Positions 17,753-26,126 of a stretch of DNA of 38,479 nt are shown piece by piece. Positions within the stretch are counted from its first letter, which is position 1. The number at the start of each line of letters is the position of its first letter. The DNA is from a virus, in the IMG/VR virus record IMGVR_UViG_3300042391_000877, positions 1 through 38,479 of that record. One strand, given 5' to 3'. Made by a program: the position numbers and the translations under genes. The notes beneath the pieces were generated by a model. The model saw nothing but the letters and a program-made list of their open reading frames with translations, did not search any database and was not told the DNA's origin.

Positions 17753-18766
17753 ATGTTTGATTTATTAGTTACGACTGGAGCAGGTAATGTTCCTATGGGT
17801 GGTAGTGATATATGGGTAAACAATTTTTTAGAAAATGTAGTTCCATATTTAAATTATCCAATTGTATTATTAATTGATGGTAGAAAACCCAATGGATTTA
17901 ATCCTGATTCAATTCCGTGTCAATTTGCATTTTCAAAAGAAACACCACTATTAATACCACCACTTTTAAGAAATTGTAGAAGAATACATTTTTTACACAA
18001 CAACTATTATCGTAGAGATGAATTGTGGGAATACAAACATAAATTCCATACAATATTTTGTCACGCTTATATCAAAGAAATTATAAACACCAATATAGAT
18101 TTAGGATTAGACAGAGTTTATTTACCCACTACAATGGATTTACAATGGGAACAGGATGTATTAGAAAAATGTAAACAAATAGTTTGGATTGGTTGTAACG
18201 ATGGATTAGTACAAAAAGATTTTAAAAAGAAAACAATTCAGATACCAAATTATTATGAGTTTAATCAAAATATAGAATATAAATGGAATACGGATAAGAT
18301 AGGATATGCAGCTCGTAGTGAGACAAGAAAGTGTTTTCATTTCTTAGATAAACACAAAGGATATGCTATTACCGATTGGATGGGATATGAAAATTTAAAA
18401 GAAGGATTAAACTTAAATTTAAAAAAAGTAAGATTCTACCCATATAATTTGGAAAACCACAGAAATTTCTTTAACTTAGACTTTACGATATTTCACGGAT
18501 GTTATGTAAATGAACCATTTGGGTATTCTATATTTAACGCAATTGATTATGGTAAACTTCCAATTCTAAATAAGTTTTGGTTACCTAAAATAGATTACAA
18601 ATATAGAGCAAATACAAAAGAGGAATTTAATAAGATGTATGAAATAATGTGTAATGATTTTGAATTAGAAAGACAATATAACTTTTTTAAATTAAAAGAA
18701 GCATTGCAACAATATAGTAGTAAAGAGGAATGGGTATATGAAATCACAAATATTTTAAATAAATGA
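17753..18766 (+). CDS. GT-B fold glycosyltransferase (GT4-like)
   Basis: A 337-residue protein with a two-domain GT-B look. The N-terminal nucleotide-sugar-independent half starts MFDLLVTTGAGNVPMGGSD, with the GGS loop at about residues 16-18 typical of GT4-type enzymes. The C-terminal half carries EPFGYSIFNAIDYGKLPIL, matching the EGFG...EA..-G.P donor-site block, except that the second Glu position is Asn (FNA). It would transfer a sugar from a nucleotide donor in the cytoplasm. It is the first gene of the long glycan-modification run and overlaps the next gene by 4 nt (ATGA), implying translational coupling. Sugar and acceptor are unknown. Confidence 0.7.
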   Translation: MFDLLVTTGAGNVPMGGSDIWVNNFLENVVPYLNYPIVLLIDGRKPNGFNPDSIPCQFAFSKETPLLIPPLLRNCRRIHFLHNNYYRRDELWEYKHKFHTIFCHAYIKEIINTNIDLGLDRVYLPTTMDLQWEQDVLEKCKQIVWIGCNDGLVQKDFKKKTIQIPNYYEFNQNIEYKWNTDKIGYAARSETRKCFHFLDKHKGYAITDWMGYENLKEGLNLNLKKVRFYPYNLENHRNFFNLDFTIFHGCYVNEPFGYSIFNAIDYGKLPILNKFWLPKIDYKYRANTKEEFNKMYEIMCNDFELERQYNFFKLKEALQQYSSKEEWVYEITNILNK

Positions 18767-19551
18767 AACACATAATAGTAGCGGGGGATTCATTTAGTTA
18801 TTATACAAATGAACTAAAAAAAATTAAAACACCAGAACAAATTATTAATATTGATAATGGTAATTGGTTTCATTTTTTAGAAGATGAATATAGAGAAAAT
18901 AATATAGAATATAAATTTTATTATTTAGGAAGACCATCTGCAGGAAATCATTATATAATAGACAGAACAAAAAATAAAATTGAAGAATTATTAGAAAAAG
19001 GAATTGATGCAGATTCAATATATTGTGGAATTCAATTTACTTATTTTTTTAGAAATATTTTATCAATGGATAAAACTAAAATGATAACAAAAGAATTACA
19101 AAATGATTATTTTGATTTAACCAATCGAATTCCAAATAAAGTAGAATATATTAAAAAAACATTGAATCATATAAACAATTTAGCAGATTTTATAAAAGAA
19201 AAAAAAATACAATTTCACTTCTTTTTTCAACAGGATATATTTAAACATTTTGGATTAAAAGAAATAAATTTTGAATCAGAAATAAATAAAATAAAACAAT
19301 ATTTTTTAACTAATAATGATTCTAAATTAGATGGAATGTTAGAAAACTATCTAAACAAAGATTTAGATAATTTATATTCGGCATATGTCTCAAAATACGA
19401 TTTACATTTTAATTCAATTGTATATTATCATTGGTATATTGATAAAATAAAACCAATATTAATGCCAAATACATTTTATAAAATAAACGAAAATACGTTA
19501 CAAAATGTACATTTATATCATAAAAATAAATTATTAAATGATAACAAATAA
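18763..19551 (+). CDS. Possible SGNH-hydrolase-like protein
   Basis: This 262-residue protein begins MKHIIVAGDSFSYY, which resembles block I (GDS) of SGNH hydrolases, a family that includes sugar O-acetyl esterases and acetyltransferase-like domains. A GNHY at about residue 64 could mimic the family Asn region. The C-terminal D-x-x-H block is not obvious (only NVHLYH near the end), so activity is uncertain. Many Phe/Tyr/Ile residues are present but no clear membrane helix. It overlaps the GT gene before (4 nt) and the methyltransferase gene after (14 nt), so it belongs to the same operon. An esterase or sugar-modifying role is only suggested. Confidence 0.45.
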   Translation: MKHIIVAGDSFSYYTNELKKIKTPEQIINIDNGNWFHFLEDEYRENNIEYKFYYLGRPSAGNHYIIDRTKNKIEELLEKGIDADSIYCGIQFTYFFRNILSMDKTKMITKELQNDYFDLTNRIPNKVEYIKKTLNHINNLADFIKEKKIQFHFFFQQDIFKHFGLKEINFESEINKIKQYFLTNNDSKLDGMLENYLNKDLDNLYSAYVSKYDLHFNSIVYYHWYIDKIKPILMPNTFYKINENTLQNVHLYHKNKLLNDNK

Positions 19552-20293
19552 AGATTACATAAAAGAATTTATTTCTAATAATCAAGAAATAGATGAGTAT
19601 GGAGACCAGGTGTTAATTAATGTTCCATATCGTTGGTCTCATGGTGCAACCGATGACCACTTAGGGGATGGGTTAATTATATATTCCCTAATTCAATATA
19701 TGAGAGCAAAAATATGTGTATGTTTAGGTAGTGGTGGTGGATTTATACCTAGAATTATGACACAGGCTAAAATGGATTTGCATTCTCAAAATATATTTGA
19801 AGGTAATAATGATAAAAGTTGGGGTGATATTGGTACTACATATATTGTAGATGCAGCAAATGGTATTGGTGGTAATGTAAATTGGTTAAAAGAAGAATCA
19901 TTTTTTAGAAGATTATTTTCACCAAGAATTATAAATGATACAACTGCAAATGCATTTCATAATTTTTTTGTACTAAATGATATTAAGATTGATTATTTGC
20001 ATATTGATGCAGGGCATAGTTATGAAAATGTAAAAGAAGATTTTGAATTATATTCTCAATTAATGAGTGAGAATGGTATTATATCAATTCACGATACTGA
20101 CCCTAATTACGCAGATAAATACATAGTGACAAATGAGGTTAAAGATAGAGGTGATTTTGATGATTGGAAAGGACCGATACAATTAGCAAAAGAAATAGAT
20201 ACCGATAAATGGCAAGTGTTTGATTTATTTAACTTTGGTATTCAAAAAAACAAACCGGCATCAACGGGATTAACATTAGTAAGAAAAAAATAA
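19538..20293 (+). CDS. SAM-dependent class I methyltransferase
   Basis: This 251-residue protein has a glycine-rich SAM-binding start VCLGSGGGFIPRIM (from about residue 60), a downstream YLHIDAGHSYENVKEDFELY block (about 152-171) and GIISIHDTD (about 180-188). These are typical of the Methyltransf_24/cephalosporin hydroxylase-like group, often found in glycan and natural-product clusters, where they O-methylate sugars. The start overlaps the previous gene by 14 nt, and the stop overlaps the next start (TAATG). Sugar methylation within the cassette is the likely role; the substrate is not indicated by sequence. Confidence 0.75.
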   Translation: MITNKDYIKEFISNNQEIDEYGDQVLINVPYRWSHGATDDHLGDGLIIYSLIQYMRAKICVCLGSGGGFIPRIMTQAKMDLHSQNIFEGNNDKSWGDIGTTYIVDAANGIGGNVNWLKEESFFRRLFSPRIINDTTANAFHNFFVLNDIKIDYLHIDAGHSYENVKEDFELYSQLMSENGIISIHDTDPNYADKYIVTNEVKDRGDFDDWKGPIQLAKEIDTDKWQVFDLFNFGIQKNKPASTGLTLVRKK

Positions 20294-21132
20294 TGAAAAG
20301 ATTAGTTACAGTCACAGGTAGTAGAACATCAACATTAAAACATATGCTAAATCACTATAAAGATTTAGTAGATGAAATGTATGTGGTGGTATATGAATGG
20401 GAAGGAAAAAGTTTATATGAATCAGTAAATGATATTGTTTCTCAATTTCCAACAGCAAAAATAATAAAAAGAGTTTATAAAGAAAAATTCAATTGGGAAT
20501 ATGTAACTAAATTGTATAATGAAATAAAAATGATGTATCCGGATGATTGGTGGATAGTATCGGATGATGATGAATTTCATGTCTATTCAAGAAATTTAAA
20601 TACAATTATAGAAGAATGTGAATCGAATGGGTGGGTAATGGTTAGAGGTGGATTTGTAGATAGAATTGGTAGAGATGGTGAATTTTCGGAACTAAAAGAA
20701 GATGTAAATATATTTGAACAATTTCCATTAGCAGGTTGTTTTCGTTATCCATTAAGTAACGCATGCCCAAATAAAATGTGTATAATGAAAGGTTGGGTAG
20801 AACTTACACCAGGACAACATTATGCAAAAATAGATGGACAAACAACTTGGAAATGGCAAGGTTGGAATCATCCACTAATTGCACCAACAAATGAATATAA
20901 TGTACAGGTTCATCATTTTAAATGGGATTCAACGTGTATAGAAAGAATTAAAGCAGTTGCAGATATTAACAAAGATTATGCTTATTCAAAAGAATATCAA
21001 ATAATGTACGATGCATTAAAACTAAATAATTTTAAAATTGATATTTATGATGAGAGATTTATGTTTGAAGATGTTGGTGTATTGGGTTATAGTTTATGGC
21101 GAATACTCTTCAAAATAATTCAGTCAGTTTAA
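20293..21132 (+). CDS. GT-A-like glycosyltransferase
   Basis: A 279-residue protein. The N-terminus (RLVTVTGSRTSTLKHML) and the acidic metal-binding motif WWIVSDDDEFH (DxD within residues about 92-102) indicate a GT-A fold. A C-terminal VHHFKWD at about 213-219 fits a family of bacterial and phage GT2/GT92-like transferases that end in a conserved HH-KW element. It is translationally coupled to the methyltransferase (1-nt overlap) and followed by a 35-nt gap, one of the few gaps in this run. Donor and acceptor are unknown. Confidence 0.65.
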   Translation: MKRLVTVTGSRTSTLKHMLNHYKDLVDEMYVVVYEWEGKSLYESVNDIVSQFPTAKIIKRVYKEKFNWEYVTKLYNEIKMMYPDDWWIVSDDDEFHVYSRNLNTIIEECESNGWVMVRGGFVDRIGRDGEFSELKEDVNIFEQFPLAGCFRYPLSNACPNKMCIMKGWVELTPGQHYAKIDGQTTWKWQGWNHPLIAPTNEYNVQVHHFKWDSTCIERIKAVADINKDYAYSKEYQIMYDALKLNNFKIDIYDERFMFEDVGVLGYSLWRILFKIIQSV

Positions 21133-21167
21133 TTTGGTTATATAAATAAAATTCGTTACATTTAGAT

Positions 21168-22649
21168 ATGAGTAATCATAAATTAGCTATTGTAGTTCCA
21201 TATAGAGATAGGAGAGAACATCTCGATATTTTCTTGCCACACATACAATCGTTTTTAAAAGGTAAAGATATTGATTATAAAATATTTGTAATTGAACAAT
21301 CCGATAATAAACCTTTTAATTATGGTAAGTTATGTAATTCCGCATTTCATTTATTAAAAAATGAATATGATTATTTTTGTTTCCACGATGTAGATATGTT
21401 ACCTGCATCGGATAAAGCAGATTATTCTTACAAAGAACATCCTACCCATTTAGCAACGCGAGTACAAGTACATGAAAACACTTTACCTTATTTACAATAT
21501 TTGGGTGGTGTATTAATAATTTCAAAAGAAGATTTTGAAAAAGTTAATGGGTATTCTAATGAATATTATGGATGGGGATACGCAGATTTAGATTTATTAT
21601 TTAGAATGGATAATGCAGGAATTAAATTAGACTCAGAATATATTTACCCAAGAGTAGATACCGAATATGAAATAGATAGATTAAGAATTACGGATTCAAT
21701 TAAAAAAGAAAAAGTATCTTATTTAAAATTTGATGGCGAAACTCAAATGGAAATATTACCAAATAAATTTTTAAAAGGAATTACAACCGATTCATTTACA
21801 ATATCAGCTTGGATTAACTTTGATGATTTTGTTAAAGAAGAACAATATGTAGTTTCATTTCCTGGATTCAATAGTGGTATTTCAATTCAACCAGATAACA
21901 CATTAAGATTTAATTTTTGGGGAAAAGATAATAAGTATTACTTTAATTATAGAAAATTAAAACCAAATCAATGGCATCATATCATATGTAATATTGATTT
22001 TGATTCAAATAAATTACGAGTATTTGTAGATACATTTGAAGAAAATAAAAAAATAGATACATTAACACAATTTGAATTACCATTACGAGATTATACCAAC
22101 GATAAAATTTATATTGGATGTGGTTCACATGGTAAAAATATGTTTAGAGGTAAATTAGCAAATCTTTATATGTTTGATTATACATTAAGTGATTCGGAAA
22201 TCAAAAATTTGTATTTAAATGGATTGATTAATAATAAAAAATTACAAACACAATTTGAACCAATATTAAAATATCAATTTAATAATTTTTATAAAAACTT
22301 TGTAATGGATGGTAGTAAACATCACAACCACGCTACGTTGTATAACACACATGGCAGTAATTATTCAGAATATCTTTTAAAGGATGAAATAATAAAAACA
22401 TCTAAAATAAAACTACCAAAAAGAATTGAAGCAAATTTTCAATCACTACCACATGATAATGATACGGATATTGTTAATAGATTTAAATCATTTGATCCAG
22501 ATATTATTGAGAATGGATTGATATTTTTTAATGATATATTAACTAAAAAGTTTTCAACATCTAAGATAGGATTAAATAATTTAAAATTCAAATTGGTAAA
22601 AGAAGAAACCTTTGATAAAAATACAGAATGGTATAAAATAATTTTATGA
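21168..22649 (+). CDS. GT7-type galactosyltransferase-like protein with inserted LamG domain, catalytic motif altered
   Basis: 493 residues. Residues 1-145 follow the beta-4-galactosyltransferase (GT7) order: VPYRDR (10-15), FNYGKL (50-55), HDVDMLP with D74/D76, YLGGV (111-115), NGYSNEYYGWG (127-137). Residues about 184-390 form a LamG/concanavalin-like domain (YLKFDG, FTISAWINF, WHHIICNID, KIYIGCG, GKLANLYMFD). After it the GT7 C-terminus resumes: QSLPH429, equivalent to the metal-ligand His, and GLNNLKFKL (468-476). Where GT7 enzymes have GEDDD this protein has YADLD (138-142), so the conserved Glu and the next-but-one Asp are Ala and Leu. Acceptor binding or catalysis is probably altered. 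The next two genes but two (23275, 24684) are intact paralogs. Confidence 0.8.
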   Translation: MSNHKLAIVVPYRDRREHLDIFLPHIQSFLKGKDIDYKIFVIEQSDNKPFNYGKLCNSAFHLLKNEYDYFCFHDVDMLPASDKADYSYKEHPTHLATRVQVHENTLPYLQYLGGVLIISKEDFEKVNGYSNEYYGWGYADLDLLFRMDNAGIKLDSEYIYPRVDTEYEIDRLRITDSIKKEKVSYLKFDGETQMEILPNKFLKGITTDSFTISAWINFDDFVKEEQYVVSFPGFNSGISIQPDNTLRFNFWGKDNKYYFNYRKLKPNQWHHIICNIDFDSNKLRVFVDTFEENKKIDTLTQFELPLRDYTNDKIYIGCGSHGKNMFRGKLANLYMFDYTLSDSEIKNLYLNGLINNKKLQTQFEPILKYQFNNFYKNFVMDGSKHHNHATLYNTHGSNYSEYLLKDEIIKTSKIKLPKRIEANFQSLPHDNDTDIVNRFKSFDPDIIENGLIFFNDILTKKFSTSKIGLNNLKFKLVKEETFDKNTEWYKIIL

Positions 22650-23041
22650 TAAAACAATTATTAAACAACGAATTAGTTGTAAAACAATTAGAAAAAATTG
22701 CACAAGAATTAGAAGTAATGAAAGAAAGTAAAGGAGATTTTTCTTTTTTCTTACCTAAACTTATTATTAATATAGAAGCATTATTAAAAATGTATCATTT
22801 TAATGGTTCTAATACATTTGATTACGCAGTTAATTTTTTAGATACAAAAGACGAAAAAATTTCTTTACAACAAGAAAGAGAAAATGTTGGTAAAGGATTA
22901 GAACAATTATATACAAGACTAGGTGAAGTTGATGCAAGATTATTAGAAATAGAAACACATATAACAACTCCAGAATGGAAAGTGTGGAAAGAAGGACATG
23001 AAGCAATTGCATTTGAAACAGTAAAAAAATTCTTAAAATAA
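22646..23041 (+). CDS. Hypothetical helical protein between GT7-LamG genes
   Basis: A 131-residue protein, largely helical and charged, with heptad-like stretches (LVVKQLEKIAQELEVMKES near the N-terminus and LEQLYTRLGEVDARLLEIE near 88-106). It has no signal peptide, membrane helix or motif I recognise. It overlaps the first GT7-LamG gene by 4 nt (ATGA) and is followed 12 nt later by another small gene. Its placement between two GT7-LamG paralogs suggests an accessory or scaffold for those enzymes, but this is only positional. Confidence 0.55.
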   Translation: MIKQLLNNELVVKQLEKIAQELEVMKESKGDFSFFLPKLIINIEALLKMYHFNGSNTFDYAVNFLDTKDEKISLQQERENVGKGLEQLYTRLGEVDARLLEIETHITTPEWKVWKEGHEAIAFETVKKFLK

Positions 23042-23053
23042 AAACAAAATAAA

Positions 23054-23275
23054 ATGGCAGAAAAAAAAGAACTAACAACCGAAGAAAGAGGTGTAAAAGC
23101 ATTAGAAAGTATTGCACACTCAACACAAGACATTAGTGATTGGTTATACGATTTAGATACCAAAGGATGGTCTACAAGATTAGAATGGTATTTGAATGAG
23201 TTTTACAATATTGCTAAAACCAAAGCAGTTGGAACATCAACAAGACCCGATAAAGAGTCCGAAAGAGAAGCTTAA
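23054..23275 (+). CDS. Small hypothetical protein
   Basis: A 73-residue charged protein: an acidic/basic N-terminus (MAEKKELTTEERGVKALE), then an aromatic amphipathic stretch (ISDWLYDLDTKGWSTRLEWYLNEFYNI, about 27-53), and a polar tail. It is coupled to the second GT7-LamG gene by a TAATG overlap. A typical A-rich leader (AAAACAAAATAAA) precedes its ATG. The function is unknown. Confidence 0.5.
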   Translation: MAEKKELTTEERGVKALESIAHSTQDISDWLYDLDTKGWSTRLEWYLNEFYNIAKTKAVGTSTRPDKESEREA

Positions 23276-24687
23276 TGCAAAAATTAGCAATAATAGTTCC
23301 ATATAGAGATAGAACCTCTCATTTAGAAGTATTCGTTCCTTATATGCAAGAGTATTTAGAGGATTACGATTATAAAATCTTTGTCATAGAACAGAGTGAT
23401 GATAAGCCTTTTAATAGAGGTAAACTTTTAAACGTAGGAGCTAGGATTGCAATTAAAGAAGGGTTTGATTATTTTGCATTACATGATGTAGATATGTTAC
23501 CTTTAAAGGGAGTAGATTATTCTTATCCTGATACACCAATTCATTTAGTATCTAAAATTAATAAAGATATACCATTCATCGATTATTTTGGTGGAGTTAC
23601 TTTATTTAATGTACATGATTACAAATTAGTAAATGGATATTCTAATGAGTATTGGGGGTGGGGATTTGAAGATGATGATTTATTATATAGATGTATTCAG
23701 AGAAATATACCATTGGATAAAATTTCAGTTGGTATACCCGATAAAAACTATCTAATAAATTATTTTAAATTTGATGGTAAAACATCTTATATTAAAATAC
23801 CTTACAAAAATTTAGCATCTATTTTTAATGGTGATTTTACAATATCAATTAAAGTAAAACCAGAAGATAGTAAAACTTCATTAAAAGAGCAGTTTGATGA
23901 ATATCAGATTACTTCAATACCAGGTAGAAACACAGGTATATCATACACATCATTCAAACGATACAAAGGTGAGATTTGGACTAAAGATGATATTTCAACA
24001 TCTATTCAAAGTGATATCATTGGTGAAGTATGGTCACATTTAGTAATTACAAAAGAAGATGATATATTTTCTTTTTATATGAATGGTGAACTAATCGATA
24101 CCAAAGAATTAAAAGAACAAATATATGAATATGATAATGATTATTTTTATATTGGGGTAGGTAATCCAACATTAGATGCTAAACAATTTTATTTTAAAGG
24201 ATTAATTGCTGAGTTTGCTATTTGGAATATTGTATTAGAATTAGATAACATAAAAGAAGTATATGAAAATTCATTATACAAATCTATAATTAATGATTAT
24301 AGAAAATATGATAAATCAAAATACTTAAAATGTTATTATGATTTTAAAAATTTTAAAGGTGATATTATACAAGATTTAAGTGGCAATAAAAATAATGGAT
24401 TTATTTACAATTGTGAAGATAACATATTGGTAGATAAATTTGAAACAGAAATTATAGTTCCAATTAGACGAGAAGGAAAATTTAAAACATTAAAACATAG
24501 TTCAAATTCAACAATTGGGAATAATTGGGTACATTCAGAAACAAGAAAAAATCAAGAAAGATTTTACAACGAAATGAAAGGTAATATAGTAGATTTATCA
24601 ATAGATGGATTAAACACTTGCATATATAAAGAAATAGAAAGTAACAAACTTTCAGAAAAAGCAATAAAAATTTCAGTTAAACTATGA
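23275..24687 (+). CDS. GT7-type galactosyltransferase with inserted LamG domain, catalytic motif intact
   Basis: 470 residues. It follows eukaryotic beta-4-galactosyltransferase motif order closely: VPYRDR (8-13), FNRGKLLNVG (46-55), HDVDMLP with D71/D73, DYFGGV (103-108), NGYSNEYWGWG (120-130) and E132-D133-D134-D135. Residues about 160-390 are a LamG-type beta-sandwich (YFKFDGKTSYI, FTISIKV, WSHLVITK, FYIGVG, LIAEFAIWN, DLSGNKNNG). The GT7 fold then resumes with KTLKH408 (matching the metal-binding His of RMIRH in beta4GalT1, with Thr where that enzyme has Met) and D444-G-L-N (matching DGLNSL). It should transfer a sugar, possibly galactose or N-acetylgalactosamine, from UDP donor to a terminal sugar. 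The role of the LamG insertion, perhaps acceptor polysaccharide binding, is inferred. It overlaps both neighbours. Confidence 0.85.
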   Translation: MQKLAIIVPYRDRTSHLEVFVPYMQEYLEDYDYKIFVIEQSDDKPFNRGKLLNVGARIAIKEGFDYFALHDVDMLPLKGVDYSYPDTPIHLVSKINKDIPFIDYFGGVTLFNVHDYKLVNGYSNEYWGWGFEDDDLLYRCIQRNIPLDKISVGIPDKNYLINYFKFDGKTSYIKIPYKNLASIFNGDFTISIKVKPEDSKTSLKEQFDEYQITSIPGRNTGISYTSFKRYKGEIWTKDDISTSIQSDIIGEVWSHLVITKEDDIFSFYMNGELIDTKELKEQIYEYDNDYFYIGVGNPTLDAKQFYFKGLIAEFAIWNIVLELDNIKEVYENSLYKSIINDYRKYDKSKYLKCYYDFKNFKGDIIQDLSGNKNNGFIYNCEDNILVDKFETEIIVPIRREGKFKTLKHSSNSTIGNNWVHSETRKNQERFYNEMKGNIVDLSIDGLNTCIYKEIESNKLSEKAIKISVKL

Positions 24688-26126
24688 AGTTAGGAGTATG
24701 TGTACCATATAGAAATAGAGAAACTCATTTAAAAGAGTTTTCACCTAGAGTTCATAAATTCTTAGAAGAACAAGGTATTGAACATAAAATATATTTTGCG
24801 CATCAATGTGATGATAAGTTATTCAATAGAGGTAAGATGAAAAACATTGCAGCGAAACACGCATTTGATGATGGATGTGATTATATTGTATGGCATGATA
24901 TAGATATGGTACCAGAGGATAGTTCTTGTGATTATACGTTCAATCCTGAGAACCCTAAGCATTTAGCAGTAAGAATATCTCAAACAGATTATAACCTTAA
25001 ATATGAGGAGTATTTTGGTGGTGCAGTATTGTTTACAAAAGAACAAGTTGAAGCAACAAATGGTTACTCAAACGATTATTGGGATTGGGGTATGGAAGAT
25101 GATGACCTTTTTTGGAGATGTGTATTGACCGGTAATGCAGAACAACATTATTTACCGGATATAACCAACCAAAAGTATGGATATTTTGATGGATTAAAAT
25201 CATATGTTAAAATAGAACCATCTCGTTCAATTAGAAATTTATGCTCACGTTCACATACGGTTTCAATATTAGTAAGAGCACATCAACAAGAGGAGAAAGT
25301 TCCTATTTATTTAATTGGAGATGCAGATAGAAGATTTTGTGAATATCCAATCCTTCGCAGACCGGGACATGATTGGGGTATATCGTATAATAATAGTAGA
25401 GCATTTACTTCTATGTTATGGAATAATGAAAGAGAATTTTTATACCTATGGGCAAAGAGATACGAACAACAATGGAGTTGGGTAACATTGACAGTTGATG
25501 ATGATAATAAATTAATTTCACTTCACATCAATGGTAAAAAAAGTGATGCAAGATTTGGAACAGGTGCAACATCACCATTAGAATATAGTGGATATTTAAA
25601 AAGATATGGAACAGAACCATACTATATTGGAACAACACCATCGGTAGGAGTAGATGAGGTTAATAGATGGTTTAAAGGTGATATTGCAAAAGTTATGATG
25701 TGGGATAGATGTTTATCAGAAAATGAAATAATGGAATTTCCGAATGATATGGTGGCACATTATGATTTTAATTCAATAAATGGAAATGTATTAAACGATT
25801 TAAGTGATAACGGAAATCATGGCGAAATAAATGATGTTGAAATAAAAGAAGAAAATACTTTGAAAGTTAATAATACTATCTTACCTTTCCGTAGAGATGG
25901 TAAGTTTGAATGTTTACCACACCAAACCGAAGGTCTAATAACAGTTGGTGGTGTAGATAAATGGGCAAAGGGTGAAACAACTGCAAGAAATGAAAGAAGA
26001 TATATATTAGAAATGCAACAAGGTAAGTATAATTGGAAAAACGATGGTATGAATAGTTTAGAATACGAACTCATATCAGTAGATGAAATAGGTAATAATT
26101 CTGTAATAATAAATTGTAAAGCATAA
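24684..26126 (+). CDS. GT7-type galactosyltransferase with inserted LamG domain (third paralog)
   Basis: 480 residues with the same composite architecture. GT7 N-part: VPYRNR, FNRGKMKNI, HDIDMVP with D72/D74, EYFGG, NGYSNDYWDWG and E138-D139-D140-D141; the first Gly of WGWG is Asp here. The LamG part spans about residues 165-395 (YFDGLKSYVKI, VSILVRAH, WSWVTLTVDD, YYIGTT, DIAKVMMWDR, DLSDNGNHG). The GT7 C-part has ECLPH413, Cys in place of the Met ligand, then D454-G-M-N-S-L, very close to the DGLNSL of vertebrate enzymes, and the strand end SVIINCKA. It overlaps the preceding gene (ATGA) and the following radical SAM gene (TAATG). It is probably an active transferase with an acceptor different from its sisters. 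Confidence 0.85.
   Translation: MKLGVCVPYRNRETHLKEFSPRVHKFLEEQGIEHKIYFAHQCDDKLFNRGKMKNIAAKHAFDDGCDYIVWHDIDMVPEDSSCDYTFNPENPKHLAVRISQTDYNLKYEEYFGGAVLFTKEQVEATNGYSNDYWDWGMEDDDLFWRCVLTGNAEQHYLPDITNQKYGYFDGLKSYVKIEPSRSIRNLCSRSHTVSILVRAHQQEEKVPIYLIGDADRRFCEYPILRRPGHDWGISYNNSRAFTSMLWNNEREFLYLWAKRYEQQWSWVTLTVDDDNKLISLHINGKKSDARFGTGATSPLEYSGYLKRYGTEPYYIGTTPSVGVDEVNRWFKGDIAKVMMWDRCLSENEIMEFPNDMVAHYDFNSINGNVLNDLSDNGNHGEINDVEIKEENTLKVNNTILPFRRDGKFECLPHQTEGLITVGGVDKWAKGETTARNERRYILEMQQGKYNWKNDGMNSLEYELISVDEIGNNSVIINCKA

Noticed and set aside
12338-21148. T4 late-promoter words TATAAATA at 12338, 17737 and 21141
   Set aside because: Each lies 8-19 nt before a start codon, but two of the three overlap the end of the upstream gene, and the word is expected many times by chance in sequence this AT-rich.
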